Part shown: positions 1 through 7,741 of the stretch, piece by piece
How the letters are laid out: each line of letters begins with the position of its first letter
Position numbering within the stretch: position 1 is the stretch's first letter
Assembly: GCA_041392475.1 (NCBI GenBank)
Contig: JAWKLZ010000001.1
Span: 3,038,001-3,102,000 of the forward strand
Length of the DNA: 64,000 nucleotides
Source of the DNA: Chitinophagales bacterium
GTDB taxonomy: Bacteria > Bacteroidota > Bacteroidia > Chitinophagales > UBA2359
Direction of reading: 5' to 3'
The notes under the pieces: model-generated
Databases searched by the model: none
Told to the model about the DNA's origin: nothing
What the model saw: the letters and a program-made list of their open reading frames with translations, nothing else
Made by a program: the position numbers and the translations under genes

Positions 1-237
1 ATTTAGAAAATGAACGCTGAGACGGAGAGACACTGAGATTTTTTTGGTTTTTGAATATGGTTTCTTGTATTGTCATGCTGAAAGCATCTTGTTTGTTTAT
101 TGAACTGATTTTATTTCTTTTTTCAATCTTATTGGTTATCAATAATTTTTATGTTTTTTTCAACAAGATTTTTCTAAAATGACAAACCATTCAACAATAT
201 AACCATTCAACAATAAAGCAATATAACAATTCATCCA
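1..237. other. Left-edge non-coding stretch
   Basis: AT-rich sequence with no convincing reading frame. A short direct repeat (AACCATTCAACAATA) occurs twice around 185-215. It lies downstream of the minus-strand adaptor gene. An FtsX-like permease for the neighbouring ABC system, if present, would be further left and outside the window. Confidence 0.5.
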
Positions 238-1491
238 TCACTCCGAAAGAATCAATTCATCCACTTCTCCATACGTATCATAAGAAGAAGTAATTACTCT
301 ATCCCCTTCCTTCAATCCTTCGGTGACTTCGTAGTTTTTTGGGTTTTGGCGACCGATGCTGATAGACTGTTTTCGGGCGGTATTGGAGTTGGCATCTAAA
401 ACATAAATCCATGCGCCGCCAGTTTCTTGGTAAAAGCCGCCACGAGGAATCAAAAGTGCTTCACTTTCATCACTTAGCGACAATTTGATTTGCAGACTTT
501 GCCCCCGTTTGATGCCTTCAGGAGCTTTGTCGGGAAAAAACATATCGACTTCAAAAGTCCCGTTGCTGATTTCGGGAAAAATCTTTTGGATAGTCAAAGG
601 ATAGCTCGTGCCTGCAAAGGTAAATTCACCCTGCTGACCTGTATAAATCCTTGCTACATAATGTTCGTCCACGCTTGCACGCACTTTGAAGTTGTCCAAA
701 ACGTCAATCTGCCCTAGGTTTTCACCTCCATTGACCGACTCACCCAGTTCCACTTTGAGGGAAGACAATTGGCCGTCAATAGGAGATTTAACAACAAGAT
801 TGTCAAGGCTTTGGTCAATTACACCAAGATTTCGTTTCATCAAATCCAAAGACGAACCAATTTGCCCTTTTTGCTGCTCTGAAAGTTGTTGGTCTTGAGC
901 GATTTTGCGTTGGATAACTGAGCGTTTTTTGATGTTGTAGCTCAATTCTTCTTTCATCTGGTCAAATTCTTCTTTGGAAATAGTGCCTTCTTCTGCAAGG
1001 GTTTTGTTGCGGTTGATGCGACGTTGAAGGTCGGTGATTTGGTAGTCCACGTTGACCAACTGTTCTTCAAGGTTTAAACCATTCTGTTCCATCACAATCT
1101 GTGTGTTTTGAAGGTCGTTGATTTGTTCCAAAAGTTGCGTTTCAAGGTTCATATAACTCAACTGCAAACTGGCATTGGAGAGCTTAATCAACTTTTGTCC
1201 CTTGCGAACCATCTCACCATCTTCCACATATATTTCCTTCACTTGTCCTCCTTCAACAGCATCCAAAAACACCGTTTTGATGGGCAATACATTGCCTGTC
1301 ACAGGAATAAATTCTTTGAAATTTCCTTTTGTTACCGTTGCTACGGTCACTCGATTTTTCTCAACTCTGTATTTTTTTACGCCCGAATTTTTCATGTACC
1401 AAGCCGATAGCAGCACTACGACTACCAACAAACTGGTGTATAAAACAATTTTGCCGAGCGTCCATTTTTTCTTTTTGATAACTTTGTCCAT
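238..1491 (-). CDS. HlyD/MacA-type periplasmic adaptor subunit of an efflux system
   Basis: A 417-residue membrane-fusion protein that would link an inner-membrane transporter to an outer-membrane channel. A cytoplasmic basic N-terminus (KKKK) is followed by one membrane helix at about residues 14-31. The two halves of a biotinyl-lipoyl-like domain lie at about 76-104 and 233-262, split by a long coiled-coil hairpin (about 110-225). A beta-barrel C-terminus follows. Length and domain order are typical of RND/MacA adaptors. It is downstream of the ABC ATPase on the same strand, with a small membrane ORF between, so an ABC-type (MacAB-like) pump is more likely than an RND pump. No permease is visible in the window. 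The operon appears to start at a sigma54-like promoter near 2650. Confidence 0.93.
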   Translation of the reverse strand: MDKVIKKKKWTLGKIVLYTSLLVVVVLLSAWYMKNSGVKKYRVEKNRVTVATVTKGNFKEFIPVTGNVLPIKTVFLDAVEGGQVKEIYVEDGEMVRKGQKLIKLSNASLQLSYMNLETQLLEQINDLQNTQIVMEQNGLNLEEQLVNVDYQITDLQRRINRNKTLAEEGTISKEEFDQMKEELSYNIKKRSVIQRKIAQDQQLSEQQKGQIGSSLDLMKRNLGVIDQSLDNLVVKSPIDGQLSSLKVELGESVNGGENLGQIDVLDNFKVRASVDEHYVARIYTGQQGEFTFAGTSYPLTIQKIFPEISNGTFEVDMFFPDKAPEGIKRGQSLQIKLSLSDESEALLIPRGGFYQETGGAWIYVLDANSNTARKQSISIGRQNPKNYEVTEGLKEGDRVITSSYDTYGEVDELILSE

Positions 1492-1530
1492 CTGTGGAAT
1501 GAAAATTAAAATGAGAATTAAAAATACCGT

Positions 1531-1734
1531 TTACAACAATTGAACTGCCTCGCTTTCGAGGTTATCGTCGTTGCTGTGATGTACTTCTTTTACTTCTATC
1601 TGCTTCAATGTATTGGTTTCATGCTCGTTATACAAACCGTCAATAGTTGTGTAAATGATGACAGTGAGCAACAAATAACCAATAAGTTTGAAGATAGAAA
1701 GGAAAAAATTGAAAATGGGATGTAATGGGTTCAT
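1531..1734 (-). CDS. Small single-pass membrane protein (hypothetical)
   Basis: A 67-residue ORF between the ABC ATPase and the adaptor, on the same strand, ending 39 bp before the adaptor start. One hydrophobic segment (about residues 8-29) is followed by a polar, acidic tail. I do not recognise a family. Position in the operon and the clear membrane segment argue it is real. A comparable ORF exists on the opposite strand at the same place, so coding status is uncertain. Confidence 0.45.
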   Translation of the reverse strand: MNPLHPIFNFFLSIFKLIGYLLLTVIIYTTIDGLYNEHETNTLKQIEVKEVHHSNDDNLESEAVQLL

Positions 1735-1793
1735 TTTTGGTCGTGTTTTTAGGTTGATTTTTTGTTTGAGTTAATAGTTGGATTTATGTTTTG

Positions 1794-1839
1794 ATTGCTC
1801 ATTAGCAGTGGGTTTCAAAACCCACCGCTAATGAGCAAT
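1794..1839 (-). promoter_or_regulatory. Long intercistronic hairpin overlapping the ABC ATPase stop codon
   Basis: Inverted arms at 1794-1815 and 1818-1839 form a stem of 13 pairs, one mismatch, then 8 pairs, around a 2-nt loop. The stop codon of the ATPase (1828-1830) lies in the stem. No U-tract follows on the minus strand, so this looks like an RNA-processing or stability element between ATPase and adaptor rather than an intrinsic terminator. Confidence 0.6.
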
Positions 1840-2520
1840 TGATTTAAGGGTTTCTTCGTTTTTCACCCAACCATCCAACAAATTGACAATTCGATTGCCG
1901 TAAGCCGCATTGCTTTCGGAATGAGTAACTTGTACAATCGTTACACCATCTTTTTTATTCAATTGCTGGAACAATTCCATAATTTCCTCACCTTGCGATG
2001 TGTGCAGATTGCCTGTGGGTTCATCCGCCAAAATGATTTTGGGTTTGGTGATAATCGCCCTTGCGATACCAACCAATTGTTGTTGTCCGCCTGAAAGTTG
2101 GTGCGGAAACAGATCTTTTTTAGCGACCATATTGAAGCGGTCAAGTACATCGGCAACCAAACTTTTTCTTTCACCACTTTTGATGCCTCTGTAAATCAAG
2201 GGCGTTTCAATATTCTCATAGACAGTAAGTTCGTCAATGAGGTGATAGGCTTGAAAGACGAAACCCATGTATTGTTTGTGGAGTTCGTTTTTCTTACGCT
2301 CACTCATTTTGGAGATTTCGTAGTCGAAAAACCGATACGTTCCTGCGGTAGATTCTTCCAAAAGACCCAAAATGTGTAGCAATGTGGATTTTCCTGCACC
2401 GCTTGGGCCCATGATGGTTACAAATTCGCCTTCTTCAATGGTTAAGTTGATGTTTTTGAGGATGTAGTGTTTCTTCAATCCTGAACGGTGGTATTTTTCG
2501 ATGCCTGTAAGTTGTATCAT
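1828..2520 (-). CDS. ABC transporter ATP-binding protein (MacB/LolD-type)
   Basis: A 230-residue ATPase of the FtsE/LolD/MacB class that would energise export with the downstream adaptor. Walker A GPSGAGKST is at residues 38-46, the signature LSGGQQQ at 142-148, Walker B IILADEP at 162-168, and the H-loop His at 200. The reading frame extends 28 codons further upstream, but that part does not match the family. The start at 2520 gives the normal N-terminus (MIQLTGIEK) and leaves room for a leader after the sigma54-type promoter. The TG-N-L segment after Walker B reads NLHTS where NLD(S/T) is usual, so the D-loop Asp is replaced by His. It is a full-length copy apart from that change. Confidence 0.93.
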   Translation of the reverse strand: MIQLTGIEKYHRSGLKKHYILKNINLTIEEGEFVTIMGPSGAGKSTLLHILGLLEESTAGTYRFFDYEISKMSERKKNELHKQYMGFVFQAYHLIDELTVYENIETPLIYRGIKSGERKSLVADVLDRFNMVAKKDLFPHQLSGGQQQLVGIARAIITKPKIILADEPTGNLHTSQGEEIMELFQQLNKKDGVTIVQVTHSESNAAYGNRIVNLLDGWVKNEETLKSIAH

Positions 2521-2649
2521 TCTATTGATGCTTTTGGTAACTTCAACTGTTGGCAAGGCTTGAAGCCGTTGCCAAAGTTTCGTAAGTGTAAACCTTGCCA
2601 ACAATTTCCAATTTTGGCAACGGTTGAAACTGTGTACACTCTATTATAG

Positions 2650-2664
2650 GCAAAGGCTGTGCCA
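2650..2664 (-). promoter_or_regulatory. Sigma54-type -24/-12 promoter for the efflux operon
   Basis: On the minus strand the sequence reads TGGCACAGCCTTTGC, a near-perfect match to the known sigma54 consensus TGGCAC-N5-TTGC, with GG and GC separated by exactly 10 bases. Transcription would start near 2638, about 118 bp before the ATPase start. The call is strengthened by the two identical dyads upstream, as expected for an NtrC-type enhancer-binding protein. The regulator itself is not in the window. Confidence 0.7.
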
Positions 2665-2726
2665 TTGAAGTAAAAATCTAACAATCAAATAGATAGGCAA
2701 CAATAAACAATATTGCAGCAAAGCAA

Positions 2727-2767
2727 CTGTTTCAGAGTGGAACAGTTTTGTGTTTCAGAGTGGAACA
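2727..2767 (-). promoter_or_regulatory. Two identical activator dyads (enhancer sites)
   Basis: TGTTTCAGAGTGGAACA occurs twice, at 2728-2744 and 2751-2767, 23 bp apart. Each is an imperfect 7-bp inverted repeat (TGTTyCA-N3-TGgAACA). They sit roughly 65-105 bp upstream of the -24 element, the usual place for binding sites of a sigma54 enhancer-binding protein. The identity of the protein is inferred only by class. Confidence 0.6.
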
Positions 2768-2827
2768 ATATTTTTGGGAGCAAGTAAATGGTTTATAGAA
2801 TTCATCTATATTCTCATTCTTTGATAA

Positions 2828-3568
2828 TCAATCTTGGTGGGTATTTAAAGTGTGAACCATGCAGTTTTCCATGTTTCCGATCATTAATGCAAATTGCTGT
2901 TTTGTTTTAGTGCCATTAGCATATTCTGCGGGCTTCCAATTTGACATATTGCAGATGGTGTCCAATAACAATTTGTCTATTTTTTCATCTTTAGAAGTCT
3001 CTAATACATGAACATCAATAATTTCCCCTTCTTTGCTAATCGTAAATTTTACGATAGCCAAATCGTATCCCACAAAAATACCATCAGGGATTTTATTCAT
3101 AGCATTGTCCTTTAAGTATTGTTTCAATTGTTGCTGTCCGCCAACGTATTGGGCTTCGTTTTCAGGATTGACCATAAATTTAAAATTAATTTCCTTAATC
3201 TCATTTTGAATCAATGTGTTATCTGGTATGTATTGGACAGTTACTTCAATCTGTGTACCTACGTCTGCCCTGTCCATGATGTCCTTTTGTTCTTGGGTGA
3301 GAATATCATTTTTACTTACAGCTTTCTTTATCACACCTTTATAGCTTACCAAAATCTCAACGGAAATATATTCCCTTATCCATGACGATGGATAATGTCT
3401 ATTAAGATCAATTAAAGTGTGGGCTTCATTCAACTTTTCTTTTGTAATCGAAAGAGGTGAGTAGATACCATGCACTTCACAATTTAATTCATTGTATTTC
3501 ATATAGTTTTGAGAAAAACTACACATCGTGAGATGAAGTAAAAACAAGATGATAATGCTATTTTTCAT
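2828..3568 (-). CDS. Secreted protein with TonB-like C-terminal domain
   Basis: A 246-residue protein with an N-terminal signal peptide (about residues 1-19, ending SFS). Its last ~80 residues resemble the TonB C-terminal fold: a VKFTISKEGEI strand pair, a Ser/Thr turn, then a short helix and the NWKPAEYANG segment typical of Bacteroidota TonB-domain proteins. The middle part is unassigned. Without a membrane anchor it is unlikely to be a classical energy transducer; such stand-alone TonB-C proteins are common in this phylum and mostly of unknown role. It is on the same strand as, but separated by 307 bp from, the efflux operon. Confidence 0.7.
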   Translation of the reverse strand: MKNSIIILFLLHLTMCSFSQNYMKYNELNCEVHGIYSPLSITKEKLNEAHTLIDLNRHYPSSWIREYISVEILVSYKGVIKKAVSKNDILTQEQKDIMDRADVGTQIEVTVQYIPDNTLIQNEIKEINFKFMVNPENEAQYVGGQQQLKQYLKDNAMNKIPDGIFVGYDLAIVKFTISKEGEIIDVHVLETSKDEKIDKLLLDTICNMSNWKPAEYANGTKTKQQFALMIGNMENCMVHTLNTHQD

Positions 3569-3774
3569 TTTAGATATTTTTATAAAATTATACTGTAGTC
3601 CAAAATTAAAAGACGAAGAATCTGTCTTGTTACTAAGATAGATTATTAGTTATCGAATGAAGTTACTTTGGGTTGCGTTTAACAGGTTTTTAACAAGTGC
3701 TTGCGAGCATTTTGCAGAGATTTTTTTGCAATTATTTAATAGTGAAAAATTTATGGCATTTTGTAGTTATGTAA

Positions 3775-4866
3775 TTATTTTTCCTTCAATATCCCTTCAA
3801 TCCTTTCCAACAGCTTCTTCCCATCTTCATCGACTCGACTCGGCAGTTTACCTGTTTTCTGAGTCATCACCATAATCGCCACATTGTCCGCCAATACTTC
3901 ATCAGGATGAATAATATAGTCGGTATTGTTGCCGATTTGCTCCCGAAAACCACTCACTTTTTGAATCCCCAAAGGAGTAGGTTCATCGCCATCGACTACT
4001 TGCCATCCGCCTTTAACCTGCTTAATCTCAAACAAATCGTAGGCGAGATATTGGAAGAAATTGCCGTTTTCGGAAGTGAATTCAGGGTGCTTGGAATAAA
4101 TCATCAAAATCACTGGAACAGCCTCTCCATCAGGTTTCACCACATTAATTTTGTATCGGTAGTCCACGCCATCGGGATTGGTAAGTTTGCGTTTTTGCAA
4201 CATAGAACCGATGTTGAGATTTTCGATTTTTTCATAGCCGATGGTTTCATAGAGTTGACGTTTTTTATCAGGATGTAGGCGAGAATAGACATGGAATACT
4301 TCATGGATCATGGTCTGCAAAAAACGTTCTCTTCCTTTTTCGTTGTTCATTCGCTGCATCGTCGGACGGGGAATGATGATGGCGGCATCACGGGTATAAA
4401 AAGCTCCGTTTTCTTCACTGCCATCGGTGAGAATCAATTGCAGGTTATCGGGAAAAAGAGATAAGGTGATTTGACTGCAAAGCGAATAAGCTTCTTCAAA
4501 AATCTCTTTTACAAACGTCAATTCGTCCGTTTTCCATTCTTGTACACTCGCTGCCATTCGGTCTTTGAACGCTTGAATATTTGAAGATCTGGCACTTTCT
4601 TCTAAATTTTTCATCAATCTGATTTCTAACTCTAAATCTCCCAATTCTTCAAAAAATGGCTCTAATTCATCCTTCAAGATGATTTTTTGCCCCGTTTCTT
4701 TGGTCATGTATTCCACCGTTTTGCCGTCCTTCAATTGTTGGATATTGGAGGTGGGGAGAATGGTGGTTGAAGTTTGTTGGGCTTTTTGTAGGTTTTTGCA
4801 GCTGGGTAGTAAAAATAAGATGTTGCAGAAGAATAGGAAATAGGATAGATTAAAGTGTAATTTCAT
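3775..4866 (-). CDS. Putative zinc-metallopeptidase lipoprotein (HExxH)
   Basis: A 363-residue protein with a lipoprotein signal: hydrophobic residues 5-20 and a lipobox LLPSC with Cys23. A zinc-protease core HEVFH is at residues 188-192, inside a helix that continues HVYSRLHPDKK, consistent with a gluzincin or minigluzincin active site. The third ligand is not obvious. No named family is recognised. I infer an outer-membrane or periplasmic peptidase. It reads as a single gene; the flanking genes on the same strand are not clearly functionally linked. Confidence 0.7.
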   Translation of the reverse strand: MKLHFNLSYFLFFCNILFLLPSCKNLQKAQQTSTTILPTSNIQQLKDGKTVEYMTKETGQKIILKDELEPFFEELGDLELEIRLMKNLEESARSSNIQAFKDRMAASVQEWKTDELTFVKEIFEEAYSLCSQITLSLFPDNLQLILTDGSEENGAFYTRDAAIIIPRPTMQRMNNEKGRERFLQTMIHEVFHVYSRLHPDKKRQLYETIGYEKIENLNIGSMLQKRKLTNPDGVDYRYKINVVKPDGEAVPVILMIYSKHPEFTSENGNFFQYLAYDLFEIKQVKGGWQVVDGDEPTPLGIQKVSGFREQIGNNTDYIIHPDEVLADNVAIMVMTQKTGKLPSRVDEDGKKLLERIEGILKEK

Positions 4867-4969
4867 GCTTATTGCTTTTATAAATGAGCAGCAAATCTAA
4901 GTAATTGAAGTGAAAAATTATTTTCTATTCAAATTTTAGCCAAAGCACAAAGGTACTACCCAATGTCCA

Positions 4970-5638
4970 TTATGCCTTTTCCAATAACCTTTTTGCATCT
5001 TCTTCCGTGCAGATGTACAAGTTATTGGTCATCTGAATATTGCCAACTAATAGCGTCCAATAATACAAACCACTAGGGAATAGATTGGTGGCAACAATTG
5101 AGATGCGGAATTGAGTACTACCTTTTGCTACTTCATATCGTCCGCTTGTTTCGCCTTGATTGTTCTTGAAGTGAAGTGCAGCGTCTTGAGGAATCGCCTG
5201 TTGGAAAACAAAATGAATAACTCCAATACATACAGCATCCTTCTTAGGCGCAGTAACATGGAGAGCGGAAGATGTTGTTTTAAAACTTACCGCCATTTTG
5301 CGTTCCATCGCTCGGTTGGGTTTCGTCTGTTCTGACAAGGCAGTTCTAAGAATGACTTCCAAAACCTCATCTAAGTTTTCCCAGTCAATGGGTGTAGTGT
5401 ATCGCTCTTTTGAATCGCTTGAAAAAAAAGGGTGAGGATGCGCTGCAATCATCGCAGTATCGTACAGTTGATACAATTCGATGATTTGTTGTCTGCTTTT
5501 GTTATTATTCCAAAAGTGTTCTACCAGTGCAGAAGGTAGTTCATCTACTCTTGAAAGGTGCATAGCATAAGCATATAGAATGCGGTTTTCCATGTTCAGG
5601 TTTTCCATTTTTTCAAATATTTTTTTGAGTTGTTTCAT
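4970..5638 (-). CDS. Protein with a C-terminal beta domain like that of the CHAT/ECF partner proteins
   Basis: A 222-residue cytoplasmic-looking protein. The start at 5638 (MKQLKKIFEKME) is preferred over a 66-codon upstream extension, which is Lys/Asn/Phe-rich and unlike a protein. The C-terminal ~110 residues (a PKKD segment, a HFVF strand, a NNQGE turn, then FPSGLYYWTLLVG) resemble the C-terminal domains of the proteins at 32849-33487 and 53438-54061, which accompany ECF sigma and CHAT genes. Here no sigma or CHAT gene is adjacent, so it is an orphan family member. Function is unknown. Confidence 0.6.
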   Translation of the reverse strand: MKQLKKIFEKMENLNMENRILYAYAMHLSRVDELPSALVEHFWNNNKSRQQIIELYQLYDTAMIAAHPHPFFSSDSKERYTTPIDWENLDEVLEVILRTALSEQTKPNRAMERKMAVSFKTTSSALHVTAPKKDAVCIGVIHFVFQQAIPQDAALHFKNNQGETSGRYEVAKGSTQFRISIVATNLFPSGLYYWTLLVGNIQMTNNLYICTEEDAKRLLEKA

Positions 5639-5863
5639 GTATAGTGAGTTTGAAAATTTAAGTAGTGATGAAAAATAAATTCTATTTTTTGGGCTTTCTC
5701 CTTCTTCGCTCTCTCGGTTGTTTTGGAATAGGTTTTCCAAAATAGAATGAAAGAGTGTAACTCCATTTTTCCTAATAGACGTTTTGAGTAGGTTATTTTG
5801 AAGAAAAAAGTAGCTTTTTTTTTGTACAATTGACACACCAGTAATTTTTCCCCACTGACAACT

Positions 5864-6024
5864 TTAGATATGGATTTTGGAGTACCGATAAGTGGAACGT
5901 CAAGTCCAGTACAAGCTGTCCCACTCTTTATCCATGAAGCTTAACTATCTTGACTTTGTTGTTGATGACCGCAGGAGCTATGTTTTTGGTACAGCCCAAT
6001 ATGCAAGAAAAATTAGGAAAATAA
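5864..6024 (+). pseudogene. Remnant of an IPTL-CTERM surface protein (3' end only)
   Basis: This stretch aligns by eye with the last ~160 bp of the intact gene ending at 24908. It keeps a GVPISGTSSP segment matching GVAISAAAGP, then the DNA for the sorting tail. Indels break the IPTLSQW segment, so a stop (TAA at about 5940) is reached early. The downstream part still carries the equivalent of TLYLVQPN and the final codons in another frame. It marks a further copy of the surface-gene module, now dead, and is followed by the usual AraC leader and an intact AraC-type gene. Confidence 0.7.
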
Positions 6025-6354
6025 GTTCGGTCTTTCTATACAATTGGCATAAAGACTTCGAGAGATTTTTTTATAGTCTACTGATTTTCAAACACTCCCT
6101 ATGCTTTCAGACCAAACTTCTAAAGTCTAAATCAGCACTCTCAATATACAACCTGCATTGGTATCAACTTTTGGAGTTTTTTTTTGAAGAATATCTACAG
6201 GTATCAAAGCTACCTCAAACCACTATCCCCATAGATTACCGAAGATTCTTTCACCTGCAAAGCATAGCCAAAAGAAAATTTCAAAAACACAAATTTTTTT
6301 TCCAAAAAATCTTCAATCCAAGCACACCAAAACGTCTATTGGTAAAAAAGTTCG
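6025..6354. repeat. Conserved leader of the AraC-type genes (copy 1)
   Basis: Non-coding. It contains the module leader seen upstream of every AraC-type gene here: a CTGATTTTCAAACAyTCCCTAT segment, a CTTCyAAAGTCT segment, an inverted-repeat region, a T-rich tract, then TTCAATyCAmGCACrCC and AAAACGTCTATTGG just before the start codon. Related copies precede 16706, 21238, 23109 and 23698. High conservation outside the genes suggests recent duplication, a regulatory role, or both. Confidence 0.7.
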
Positions 6355-6735
6355 ATGAAAGAAATACAATACCCAATGAAAGCAATTCATACGACCTCTA
6401 ACAGGCAATGGTGGTTGAAAGAAATAAACCGATTGATTTTGAATCACTTATCCGATTACAATTTGACCAATACCCTGTTAGCGGAGAAACTATCTGTTAG
6501 TGAAAGACAATTGTACCGAATGGTGAAAAACCTCACAGGAATGTCGCCCAACCTCTATGTGCGCCACATTCGACTGCAAAAAGCCTATCAATTCCTTCAA
6601 TCGGGAGAATACCGCACCGTAAAAGAAGTGGCAGCTAAAGTGGGATTTCAAAACGCAGAGTATTTCACCCACTTATTCAAATCGACCTTTGGACAAATTC
6701 CTTTTGAAGTGTTGCAGAAAAAGGGCATCAAATAA
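6355..6735 (+). CDS. Stand-alone AraC-type HTH regulator (copy 1)
   Basis: A 126-residue protein that is almost entirely the AraC/XylS DNA-binding domain. The first helix-turn-helix is around residues 42-63 (LLAEKLSVSERQLYRMV) and the second around 92-112 (VKEVAAKVGFQNAEYFTHLF), ending in the family's FGQxPFEV segment. There is no ligand-binding or receiver domain. Immediately downstream lies a pair of direct half-sites 21 bp apart, the spacing AraC-family proteins use, followed by the promoter of an IPTL-CTERM gene. I infer it activates that promoter. A second possible start is at 6376. Close paralogues are at 21238 and 23698, and a more diverged one at 16706. Confidence 0.85.
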   Translation: MKEIQYPMKAIHTTSNRQWWLKEINRLILNHLSDYNLTNTLLAEKLSVSERQLYRMVKNLTGMSPNLYVRHIRLQKAYQFLQSGEYRTVKEVAAKVGFQNAEYFTHLFKSTFGQIPFEVLQKKGIK

Positions 6736-6753
6736 CAAATAACTTCTTCAAAA

Positions 6754-6831
6754 TGGCAGATATGTGGGGGTATTTGGCAGAAATGAAGGGGGTGTTTTTT
6801 TTGAGTAATGAAAAGCGACATTTTACCTTTG
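6754..6831 (+). promoter_or_regulatory. AraC-type direct-repeat operator plus promoter (copy 1)
   Basis: Two direct half-sites, TGGCAGATATGTGGGG and TGGCAGAAATGAAGGGG, start at 6754 and 6775, exactly 21 bp apart (two helical turns). They are followed by a Bacteroidota promoter TTTG (6800-6803)-N20-TACCTTTG (6824-6831). The operator ends about 8 bp before the -33 box, the arrangement of an AraC-dependent activated promoter. The same unit recurs at 7742, 21616 and 24076. Confidence 0.8.
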
Positions 6832-6926
6832 TGAGTTGTTTGGCTTGCCTATACAATTTTTATGGAAGCAGCACAAACAAACTTCGGAAATTTCATTTTT
6901 TCTTTATTTTTTTAAATTCCATTCTC
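6832..6926 (+). repeat. Conserved 5' leader of an IPTL-CTERM gene
   Basis: The ~95-bp untranslated leader between promoter and start codon is almost identical to 24154-24248, upstream of the paralogous gene. It includes GTTTGGCTTGCCTATACA and a long pyrimidine-rich tract. No open frame is conserved, so the identity reflects recent duplication or an RNA-level function. Confidence 0.6.
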
Positions 6927-7566
6927 ATGACAAACAAATACTTTTTCATTATTTTTCTGTTCTGTTCTGTTCTGTTCTTCTGACCTAAATGCTCAATGTA
7001 CCGTACATGGAGTTGATTATGGAAATACTAGCTTTAACAATAATACAGGTGGGGTCTTTGGTCAATCGTTTCAGCCTTGTCAATCGGGAAATATTACGAG
7101 CATTACTTTTAATGTTGATTCGGATGGTGCAGGTACTCACGACTTGAGGATAGCTGCAATTACTGCCCCTCCTAGTGCCGTTATTGGTGGTCCTGTTTAT
7201 CAAACCTTTAACACAGCAGGAGGATTTGAAACAGTGACTGTTACTTTAAACACTCCTTTCCCTGTAACAGGAGGCAACGATTATGCTTTTGACATTACAG
7301 CAGGTACAAATTTTAATTTTATTTACGCTGCTGCACTTGACGATGAGCCAAGTGGAATTTTTTACGAAGTTTTTTTTGGATCATTTACCTCATATACAAG
7401 TCAAGATTTAGATTTTGAAGTAGCGATCAGTGCAGCGGCGGAGCCAGCAGCAGCAAGTATTCCCACTCTCTCTCAATGGGGTTTAATCATCTTGGCTTTG
7501 TTGTTGATGACCCTTGGTACTTTGTATTTGGTACAGCCCAATGTGGAAGAAAGGATAGGAAGATAA
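6927..7566 (+). CDS. IPTL-CTERM surface protein, out of frame at a 5-bp repeat (phase OFF)
   Basis: A paralogue of the protein at 24249-24908. It starts MTNKYFF with a signal peptide, but the codons run through four TGTTC units (6958-6977) and hit TGA at 6981. The mature part is intact from 6982 in the next frame (DLNAQC...), a beta-rich domain, through to IPTLSQWGLIILALLLM, a membrane helix and a basic C-terminus. With 2 or 5 repeat units the signal peptide would join the mature part in frame; with 4 it does not. The rest shows no decay. I read this as a phase-variable gene in the OFF state, though a fixed frameshift is possible. It is preceded by the AraC-type operator and promoter. Confidence 0.75.
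6958..6977 (+). repeat. Pentanucleotide simple repeat (TGTTC)x4 in signal-peptide codons
   Basis: Four perfect 5-bp units lie inside the coding start of the IPTL-CTERM gene. The paralogue at 24249 has two units and is in frame. Gain of one unit or loss of two restores the frame here. Such repeats commonly vary by slipped-strand mispairing. Confidence 0.85.
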
Positions 7567-7607
7567 GTTTGTTCCTTCTATACAATTTAAAGTGCTTCTC
7601 ACCTATA

Positions 7608-7645
7608 CAACCTTCAATAGCTAAGGCTTTTGGAGGTTTTTTTTG
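7608..7645 (+). terminator. Intrinsic terminator of the IPTL module
   Basis: AACCTTCAA (7609-7617) pairs with TTGGAGGTT (7630-7638) and is followed by a run of T. It sits 42 bp after the surface-protein stop. Other copies of this hairpin are at 20443, 22838, 23428, 25096 and 26678. Confidence 0.7.
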
Positions 7646-7675
7646 AAGAATATCTACAGGAATCGGAAATCAGCC

Positions 7676-7723
7676 TTTGGACAAACTCCTTTGGAGGTTT
7701 TGCAGAAAAAGGGCATCAAATAA
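7676..7723 (+). pseudogene. 3' scar of a deleted AraC-type regulator gene
   Basis: Sixteen codons reading FGQTPLEVLQKKGIK and stop match the C-terminus of the AraC-type proteins. Everything upstream in that gene is gone: the sequence jumps from the module leader (GAATATCTACAGGAATCGG) into this tail. The following operator and promoter survive. Both partners carry TTTGGAGGTTTT-like sequence, which suggests recombination between short repeats. Confidence 0.8.
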
Positions 7724-7741
7724 CAAGGAACTTACTCAAAA

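Larger units (their letters stand above)
2521..2827. other. Regulatory intergenic region upstream of the efflux operon
   Basis: No gene is seen in these 307 bp. They contain diverged copies of GGCAACGG-type sequence in both orientations (about 2551-2628), the sigma54-like promoter (2650-2664) and two upstream dyads (2727-2767), described separately. The TonB-like gene ends at 2828. Confidence 0.6.

Noticed and set aside
5892..6401. A 169-codon plus-strand open frame
   Set aside because: It reads the degraded IPTL tail and the AraC leader in the wrong frame; the same leader elsewhere is non-coding.
6753..6983. Open frame starting MADMWGY, also at 24075
   Set aside because: It translates the operator, promoter and leader DNA. 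Real starts are 6927 and 24249, where signal peptides begin.
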